Shown piece after piece: positions 55,442 through 64,000 of a stretch of DNA of 64,000 bases. The stretch spans positions 2,480,001 to 2,544,000 of the forward strand of contig NW_025963557.1 of assembly GCF_910591885.1 (NCBI RefSeq), read 5' to 3'. A program made the position numbers and the translations under genes. The stretch comes from Bombus terrestris. Lineage: Eukaryota; Arthropoda; Insecta; Hymenoptera; Apidae. Numbering within the stretch: position 1 is the first letter of the stretch; every line of letters starts with the position of its first letter. The notes beneath the pieces were generated by a model. It saw nothing but the letters and a program-made list of their open reading frames with translations. It had not been told where the DNA came from and searched no databases.

Positions 55442-57931
55442 TAGTATTAGGTTAGAACGTATGACGTTATGTAGTATTACGATATAACGTATGACGTTAT
55501 GTAGTATTACGATATAACGTATGACGTTATGTAGTATTACGATATAACGTATGACGTTATGTAGTATTACGATATAACGTATGACGTCATGTGGTGCTAC
55601 GTAATTGCGAATAACGTTATATTGTGTTACTTTATGACGTATGACGTCATGTAGTATTTGGTTACAACGTATGACGTTATGTATTATTACGATATAACGT
55701 ATGACGTCGTGTAGTATTACGTTACAACGTATGACGTTATGTATTATTACGATATAACGTAATACGTTATGCAGAATTGGGTTATAACGTATGACGTTAC
55801 GTAGTATTACGTTATAACGTATGATGTTATGGAGTATTACGTTATAACGTATGACGTCATGTGGTAATACTTTATTACGAATAACGTTATATTGTGTTAC
55901 TTTATGACGTATGACGACATGTAGTATTAGGTTACAACGTATGACGTTATGTATTATTACGATATAACGTAATACGTTATGCAGAATTGGGTTATAACGT
56001 ATGACGTTACGTAGTATTACGTTATAACGTACGATGTTATGGAGTTTTACGTTATAACGTATGACGTCATGTGGTAATACTTTATTACGAATAACGTTAT
56101 ATTGTGTTACTTTATGACGTATGACGACATGTAGTATTAGGTTACAACGTATGACGTTATGTATTATTACGATATAACGTATGACGTTATGCAGTATAAG
56201 GTTATAACGTATGACGTCATGTAGTTTTGCGTTATAACGTATGACGTTATGTAGTATTACGATATAACGTATGACGTCATGTAGTATTACGTTATAACGT
56301 ATGACGTGATGTGGTATTACGTTATTACGAATAACGTTATATTGTGTTACTTTATAACGTATGACGTCATGTAGTATTACGTTATTCCGTATAACGTTAT
56401 ATAGTGTTACGTTATAAAGTATGACGTCATGTAGTATTACGTTATAACGTATGACGTGATGTGGTATTACGTTATTACGAATAACGTTATATTGTGTTAC
56501 TTTATAGCGTATGACGTCATGTAGTATTACGTTATAACGTATGGCGTTATGTAGTATTACGATATAACGTATGACGTCATGTGGTATTACGTTATTGCGA
56601 ATAACGTTATATTGTGTTACTTTATGACGTATGGCGTCATGTAGTATTACGTTATAACGTATGACGGTATGTAGTGTTACGTTATTGCGAATAACGTTAT
56701 ATTGTGTTACTTTATGACGTATGACGTCATGTAGTATTACGTTATAACGTATGACGGTATGTATTATTACGATATAACGTATGACGTTATGTATTATTAC
56801 GATATAACGTATGACGTCATGTAGTATTACGTAATAACGTATGCCGTCATGTAGTATTACGTTATAACATATGACGTCATGTAGTATTACGATATAACGT
56901 ACAACGTTATATAGAATTACGATATAACGCACAACGTTATGTCGTATTACGTTATAACGTATCATGTCATGTAGTATTACGTTATAACGTATGACGTTAT
57001 GGAGTATTACGTTATAACGTATGAGGTCATGTAGTATTACGTTATTACGAATAACGTTATATTGTGTTACTTTATGACGTATGACGTCATGTAGTATTAG
57101 GTTACAACGTATGACGTTATGTATTATTACGATATAACGTATGACGTTATGTATTATTACGATATAACGTATGACGTCATGTAGTATTACGTAATAACGT
57201 ATGCCGTCATGTAGTATTACGTTATAACATATGACGTCATGTAGTATTACGATATAACGTACAACGTTATATAGAATTACGATATAACGCACAACGTTAT
57301 GTCGTATTACGTTATAACGTATCATGTCATGTAGTATTACGTTATAACGTATGACGTTATGGAGTATTACGTTATAACGTATGAGGTCATGTGGTATTAC
57401 GTTATTACGAATAACGTTATATTGTGTTACTTTATGACGTATGACGTCATGTAGTATTACTTTATGACGTATGACCTCATGTAGTATTAGGTTACAACGT
57501 ATGACGTTATGTATTATTACGATATAACGTATGACGTTATGTATTATTACGATATAACGTATGACGTTATGTAGTATTACGATATAACGTATGACGTCAT
57601 GTGGTGTTATGTAATTGCGAATAACGTTATATTGTGTTACTTTATGACGTATGACGACATGTAGTATTAGGTTGCAAGGTATGACGTTATGTATTATTAC
57701 GATATAACGTATGACGTTATGCAGTATTAGGTTATAACGTATGACGTCATGTAGTTTTGCGTTATAACGTATGACGTTATGTAGTATTACGATACAACGT
57801 ATGACGTCATGTGGTGTTACGTTATTGCGAATAACGTTATATAGTGTTACTTTAAGAAGTATGACGTTATGTTGTATTACCTTATAGCGTATGACGTCAT
57901 GTGGTATTACGTTATTACGAATAACGTTATA

Positions 57932-58065
57932 TTGTGTTACTTTATGTAGTATGACTTATGTAGTATGACGTGATGTAACATTTCTTTATAATGCATGACG
58001 TTATGTAGCATTACCGTATTACGAATAACGTTGTACTGTGTTACTTTATAACGTATGACGTTATG
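57932..58065. repeat. Irregular module, subtype 2, third copy
   Basis: Copy of the modules at 25,600 and 42,110, with a private CCGTATTACG where the others have CGGTATTACG. Monomer starts move from 2 to 16 modulo 30 and stay there to the end of the window. Confidence 0.93.
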
Positions 58066-58365
58066 TAGTGTTACGTTATAACGTATGACGTCGTGTAGTA
58101 TTACGTTATAACGTATGACGTTATGTATTATTACGATATAACGTAATACGTTATGCAGAATTGGGTTATAACGTATGACGTCATGTAGTTTTGCGTTATA
58201 ACGTATGACTTTACGTAGCTTTACGTTATAACGTATGATGTTATGGAGTATTACGTTATAACGTATGACGGCATGTGGTAATACTTTATTACGAATAACG
58301 TTATATTGTGTTACTTTATGACGTATGACGTCCTGTAGTATTAGGTTACAACGTATGACGTTATG

Positions 58366-61300
58366 GAGCATTACGTTATAACATATGAGGTCATGTGGTA
58401 TTACATTAGTACGAATATCGTAATATTGTGTTACCTTATGGCGTATGACGTCATGTAGTATTACTTTGTGACGTATGACCGTATGTAGTATTACGTTATA
58501 CCGTATAACGTTATATAGTGTTACGTTATAAAGTATGACGTCGTGTAGTATTACGTTATAACGAAGGACGTTATGTATTATTACGATATAACGTATGACG
58601 TCATGTAGTATTACGTTATAACGTATGACGTCATGTAGTATTACGATATAACGTACAACGTTATGTCGTATTACGTTATAACGTATCATGTCATGTAGTA
58701 TTACGTTATAACGTATGACGTTATGGAGTATTACGTTATAACGTATGAGGTCATGTTGTATTACGTTATTACGAATAACGTTATATTGTGTTACTTTATG
58801 ACGTATGACGTCATGTAGTATTAGGTTACAACGTATGACGTTATGTATTATTACGATATAACGTATGACGTCATGTAGTATTACGTTATAACGTATCATG
58901 TCATGTAGTATTACGTCATAACGTATGCCGTCATGTAGTATTACGTTATAACATATGACGTCATGTAGTAATACGATATAACGTACAACGTTATATAGAA
59001 TTACGATATAACGCACAACGTTATGTCGTATTACGTTATAACGTATCATGTCATGTAGTATTACGTTATAACGTATGACGCTATGGAGTATTACGTTATA
59101 ACGTATGAGGTCATGTGGTATTACGTTATTACGAATAACGTTATATTGTGTTACTTTATGACGTATGGCGTCATGTAGTATTAGGTTACAACGTATGACG
59201 TTATGTATTATTACGATATAACGTATGACGTTATGCAGTATTAGGTTATAACGTATGACGTCATGTAGTTTTGCGTTATAACTTATGACGTTATGTAGTA
59301 TTACGATACAACGTATGACGTCATGTGGTGTTACGTTATTGCGAATAACGTTATATTGTGTTACTTTATGACGTATGACGTCATGTAGTATTACGTTATA
59401 ACGTATGACGGTATGTAGTATTACGTTATTCCGTATAACGTTATATAGTGTTACATTATGAAGTATGACGTTATGTTGTATTACGTTATAGCGTATGACG
59501 TTATGGAGCATTACGTTATAACGTATGAGGTCATGTGGTAATACATTAGTACGAATATCGTAATATTGTGTTACTTTATGACGTATGACGTCATGTAGTA
59601 TTACTTTATGACGTATGACGGTATGTAGTATTACGTTATTCCGTATAACGTTATATAGTGTTACGTTATAAAGTATGACGTCGTGTAGTATTACGTTATA
59701 ACGTATGACTTTATAGAGTATTACGTTATAACGTATGATGTCATGTGGTATTACGTTATTACGAATATCGTAATATTGTGTTTCTTTATGACGTATGACG
59801 TCATGTAGTATTACTTTGTGACGTATGACGTCATGTAGTATTACTTTATGACGTATGACGACATGTAGTATTAGGTTACAACGTATGACGTTATGTATTA
59901 TTACGATATAACGTATGACGTCATGTAGTATAAGGTTATAACGTATGACGTCATGTAGTTTTGCGTTATAACGTATGACGTTATGTAGTATTACGATATA
60001 ACGTATGACGTCATGTAGTATTACGTTATAACGTATGACGTGATGTGGTATTACGTTATTACGAATAACGTTATATTGTGTTACTTTATAACGTATGACG
60101 ACATGTAGTATTAGGTTACAACGTATGACGTTATGTATTATTACGATATAACGTATGACGTTATGCAGTATAAGGATATAACGTATGACGTCATGTAGTT
60201 TTGCGTTATAACGTATGACGTTATGTAGTATTACGATATAACGTATGACGTCCTGTAGTATTACGTTATAACGTATGACGTGATGTGGTATTACGTTATT
60301 ACGAATAACGTTATATTGTGTTACTTTATAACGTATGACGTCATGTAGTATTACGTTATTCCGTATAACGTTATATAGTGTTACGTTATAAAGTATGACG
60401 TCATGTAGTATTACGTTATAACGTATGACGTGATGTGGTATTACGTTATTACGAATAACGTTATATTGTGTTACTTTATAACGTATGACGTCATGTAGTA
60501 TTACGTTATAACGTATGGCGTTATGTAGTATTACTATATAACGTATGACGTCATGTGGTATTACGTTATTGCGAATAACGTTATATTGTGTTACTTTATG
60601 ACGTATGGCGTCATGTAGTATTACGTTATAACGTATGACGGTATGTAGTGTTAGGTTATTGCGAATAACGTTATATCGTGTTACTTTATGACGTATGACG
60701 TCATGTAGTATTAGGTTACAACGTATGACGTTATGTATTATTACGATATAACGTATGACGTTATGTATTATTACGATATAACGTATGACTTTATGTAGTA
60801 TTACGATATAACGTATGACGTCATGTGGTGTTATGTAATTGCGAATAACGTTATATTGTGTTACTTTATGACGTATGACGTCCTGTAGTATTAGGTTACA
60901 ACGTATGACGTTATGTATTATTACGATATAACGTATGACGTTATGCAGTATTAGGTTATAACGTATGACGTCATGTAGTTTTGCGTTATAACGTATGACG
61001 TTATGTAGTATTACGATATAACGTATGACGTCATGTGCTATTACGTTATTGCGAATAACGTTATATTGTGTCACTTTATGACGTATGACGTCATGTAGTA
61101 TTACGTTTTAACGTATGACGGTATGTAGTATTGCGTTATTCCGTATAACGTTATATAGTGTTACATTATAAAGTATGACGTCGTGTAGTATTACGTTATA
61201 ACGTATGACGTTATGTATTATTACGATATAACGTATGACGTCATGTAGTTTTGCGTTATAACGTATGATGTTATGGAGTATTACGTTATAACGTATGACG

Positions 61301-61695
61301 TCATGTGGTAATACTTTATTACGAATAACGTTATATTGTGTTACTTTATGACGTATGACGTCATGTAGTATTAGGTTACAACGTATGACGTTATGTATTA
61401 TTACGATATAACGTATGACGTTATGCAGTATTAGCTTATAACGTATGACGTCATGTAGTTTTGCGTTATAACTTATGACGTTATGTAGTATTGCGATACA
61501 ACGTATGACGTCATGTGGTGTTACGTTATTGCGAATAACGTTATATTGTGTTACTTTATGACGTATGACGTCATGTAGTATTACGTTATAACGTATGACG
61601 GTATGTAGTATTACGTTATTCCGTATAACGTTATATAGTGTTACTTTATGATGTATGACGTTATGTTGTATTACGTTATAGCGTATGACGTTATG
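58366..61695. repeat. 3,330-bp tandem unit, copy 1 (111 monomers)
   Basis: From the GAGCATTACG monomer at 58,366 the order of variants is repeated from 61,696 at an offset of exactly 3,330. Within the unit a smaller repeat of 240 bp is visible: GACGACATGTAGTATTAGG recurs at about 59,858 and 60,098. It contains the GTTTTAACG monomer (61,096) and TAGTATTAGC (61,426). The length is close to the 3,300-3,450 bp units at the left of the window. Confidence 0.9.
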
Positions 61696-64000
61696 GAGCA
61701 TTACGTTGTAACATATGAGGTCATGTGGTATTACATTAGTACGAATATCGTAATATTGTGTTACCTTATGGCGTATGACGTCATGTAGTATTACTTTGTG
61801 ACGTATGACCGTATGTAGTATTACGTTATACCGTATAACGTTATATAGTGTTACGTTATAAAGTATGACGTCGTTTAGTATTACGTTATAACGTAGGACG
61901 TTATGTATTATTACGATATAACGTATGACGTCATGTAGTATTACGTTATAACGTATGACGTCATGTAGTATTACGATATAACGTACAACGTTATGTCGTA
62001 TTACGTTATAACGTATCATGTCATGTAGTATTACGTTATAACGTATGACGTTATGGAGTATTACGTTATAACGTATGAGGTCATGTTGTATTACGTTATT
62101 ACGAATAACGTTATATTGTGTTACTTTATGACGTATGACGTCATGTAGTATTAGGTTACAACGTATGACGTTATGTATTATTACGATATAACGTATGACG
62201 TCATGTAGTATTACGTTATAACGTATCATGTCATGTAGTATTACGTCATAACGTATGCCGTCATGTAGTATTACGTTATAACATATGACGTCATGTAGTA
62301 ATACGATATAACGTACAACGTTATATAGAATTACGATATAACGCACAACGTTATGTCGTATTACGTTATAACGTATCATGTCATGTAGTATTACGTTATA
62401 ACGTATGACGCTATGGAGTATTACGTTATAACGTATGAGGTCATGTGGTATTACGTTATTACGAATAACGTTATATTGTGTTACTTTATGACGTATGGCG
62501 TCATGTAGTATTAGGTTACAACGTATGACGTTATGTATTATTACGATATAACGTATGACGTTATGCAGTATTAGGTTATAACGTATGACGTCATGTAGTT
62601 TTGCGTTATAACTTATGACGTTATGTAGTATTACGATACAACGTATGACGTCATGTGGTGTTACGTTATTGCGAATAACGTTATATTGTGTTACTTTATG
62701 ACGTATGACGTCATGTAGTATTACGTTATAACGTATGACGGTATGTAGTATTACGTTATTCCGTATAACGTTATATAGTGTTACATTATGAAGTATGACG
62801 TCGTGTAGTATTACGTTATAACGTATGACTTTATGGAGTATTACGTTATAACGTATGATGTCATGTGGTATTACGTTATTACGAATATCGTAATATTGTG
62901 TTTCTTTATGACGTATGACGTCATGTAGTATTACTTTGTGACGTATGACGTCATGTAGTATTACTTTATGACGTATGACGACATGTAGTATTAGGTTACA
63001 ACGTATGACGTTATGTATTATTACGATATAACGTATGACGTCATGTAGTATAAGGTTATAACGTATGACGTCATGTAGTTTTGCGTTATAACGTATGACG
63101 TTATGTAGTATTACGATATAACGTATGACGTCATGTAGTATTACGTTATAACGTATGACGTGATGTGGTATTACGTTATTACGAATAACGTTATATTGTG
63201 TTACTTTATAACGTATGACGACATGTAGTATTAGGTTACAACGTATGACGTTATGTATTATTACGATATAACGTATGACGTTATGCAGTATAAGGATATA
63301 ACGTATGACGTCATGTAGTTTTGCGTTATAACGTATGACGTTATGTAGTATTACGATATAACGTATGACGTCCTGTAGTATTACGTTATAACGTATGACG
63401 TGATGTGGTATTACGTTATTACGAATAACGTTATATTGTGTTACTTTATAACGTATGACGTCATGTAGTATTACGTTATTCCGTATAACGTTATATAGTG
63501 TTACGTTATAAAGTATGACGTCATGTAGTATTACGTTATAACGTATGACGTGATGTGGTATTACGTTATTACGAATAACGTTATATTGTGTTACTTTATA
63601 ACGTATGACGTCATGTAGTATTACGTTATAACGTATGGCGTTATGTAGTATTACTATATAACGTATGACGTCATGTGGTATTACGTTATTGCGAATAACG
63701 TTATATTGTGTTACTTTATGACGTATGGCGTCATGTAGTATTACGTTATAACGTATGACGGTATGTAGTGTTAGGTTATTGCGAATAACGTTATATCGTG
63801 TTACTTTATGACGTATGACGTCATGTAGTATTAGGTTACAACGTATGACGTTATGTATTATTACGATATAACGTATGACGTTATGTATTATTACGATATA
63901 ACGTATGACTTTATGTAGTATTACGATATAACGTATGACGTCATGTGGTGTTATGTAATTGCGAATAACGTTATATTGTGTTACTTTATGACGTATGACG
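61696..64000. repeat. 3,330-bp tandem unit, copy 2, cut by window edge
   Basis: The second copy matches the first at offset 3,330 up to about 62,790 and at offset 3,120 from there to the end. The change is a loss of exactly 210 bp, seven monomers. The joint lies inside the eleven bases AAGTATGACGT near 62,791, which are present at both ends of the missing segment in copy 1 (near 59,461 and 59,671). Few substitutions separate the copies. Confidence 0.9.

Larger units (their letters stand above)
50972..58365. repeat. Superrepeat block 4, main part
   Basis: The segment follows block 3 at an offset of 6,074 through TTGTGATCCT (52,382) and the five-unit run (52,832-52,981). It then gains a 990-bp segment (about 53,432-54,421) and a 360-bp tandem duplication (54,722-55,441) not present in block 3. 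Its irregular module at 57,932 is of subtype 2, while that of block 3 is subtype 3, so the right part of block 4 resembles 39-42 kb more than block 3. Confidence 0.82.
1..64000. repeat. Satellite DNA array, 30-bp monomer, spanning the whole window
   Basis: Every stretch of the window can be cut into 30-base units that align to one consensus, about 2,130 units in all. The consensus has 9 A, 4 C, 6 G and 11 T, so it is 33% GC, and it carries three ACGT tetramers. Units fall into recurring variant types rather than random mutants: for example 301-330 (TTATTACGAATATCG core), 331-360 (TTGTGTTACT start), 361-390 (TAGTATTACT start), 391-420 (TAGTATTAGG start), 421-450 (TATTATTACG start), 151-240 (a fixed trio) and 631-660 (TTATTCCGTA core). 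Neither edge of the array is in the window, so its full size and flanks are unknown. No gene, transposon or unique spacer interrupts it. A satellite of this size is a eukaryotic heterochromatin feature; whether it is centromeric cannot be told from sequence. Confidence 0.99.

Noticed and set aside
1..64000. CRISPR array (regular 30-bp repeats)
   Set aside because: Repeats abut directly with no unique spacers, unit variants are many, and there are no cas genes.
1..64000. Telomeric repeat or telomere-proximal tract
   Set aside because: There is no short G-rich strand repeat; unit length and composition do not fit any telomere motif.
1..64000. CENP-B box as evidence for a centromere
   Set aside because: No sequence resembling the conserved TTCG...CGGG core of the box was seen; centromere identity would need protein mapping.
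1..64000. Assembly artefact as the explanation for all the long repeats
   Set aside because: Copies differ by private substitutions and by clean monomer-multiple indels, which an accidental duplication of one contig would not show. Local collapse or expansion in uniform runs remains possible.

Overview
The whole window is one uninterrupted satellite DNA array. A 30-bp monomer is repeated about 2,130 times from base 1 to base 64,000, and I could find no base outside it. I see no credible protein gene, RNA gene, transposon or origin. The best-matching example of the consensus is at 871-900: it starts TAGTATTACG, ends TGACGTCATG, and is about 33% GC with three CpG (all inside ACGT). Such an array implies a eukaryotic chromosome, most likely heterochromatin (centromeric, pericentromeric or subtelomeric; the sequence does not say which). 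The strong excess of CpG suggests a lineage or region with little cytosine methylation, for example many invertebrates or protists. That is inference, and I cannot name a species.

Layout. Bases 1-12,720 are in perfect 30-bp register and contain long-unit repeats of about 3.3-3.45 kb (5,221-8,520 and 8,521-11,970), with an older related copy at 1-3,030. Bases 12,721-13,948 hold an 809-bp duplication and the first register breaks. From 13,949 the array is organised in larger blocks, each starting at the same marked monomer (GTTTTAACG): 13,949-28,717, 28,718-45,017, 45,018-50,971 and 50,972 to about 61,095. The first two are copies of one another at 14.8-16.3 kb. The last part (58,366-64,000) is a fresh tandem repeat of 3,330 bp, the second copy carrying a clean 210-bp deletion.

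Architecture. Register changes at only 15 places in 64 kb. Eight of these are copies of one irregular module made of a 29-bp unit, a 15-bp half unit and three divergent monomers. The half unit and the 10/15 identity between the two halves of the monomer indicate that the 30-mer arose as a dimer of a 15-mer. Length differences between block copies are whole numbers of monomers, the signature of unequal exchange in register.

Coding potential. Because 30 is divisible by three and the consensus lacks stops in one minus-strand frame, that frame stays open for thousands of codons as a degenerate decapeptide (HDVIRYNVIL). I regard this as a by-product of the repeat and call no CDS.
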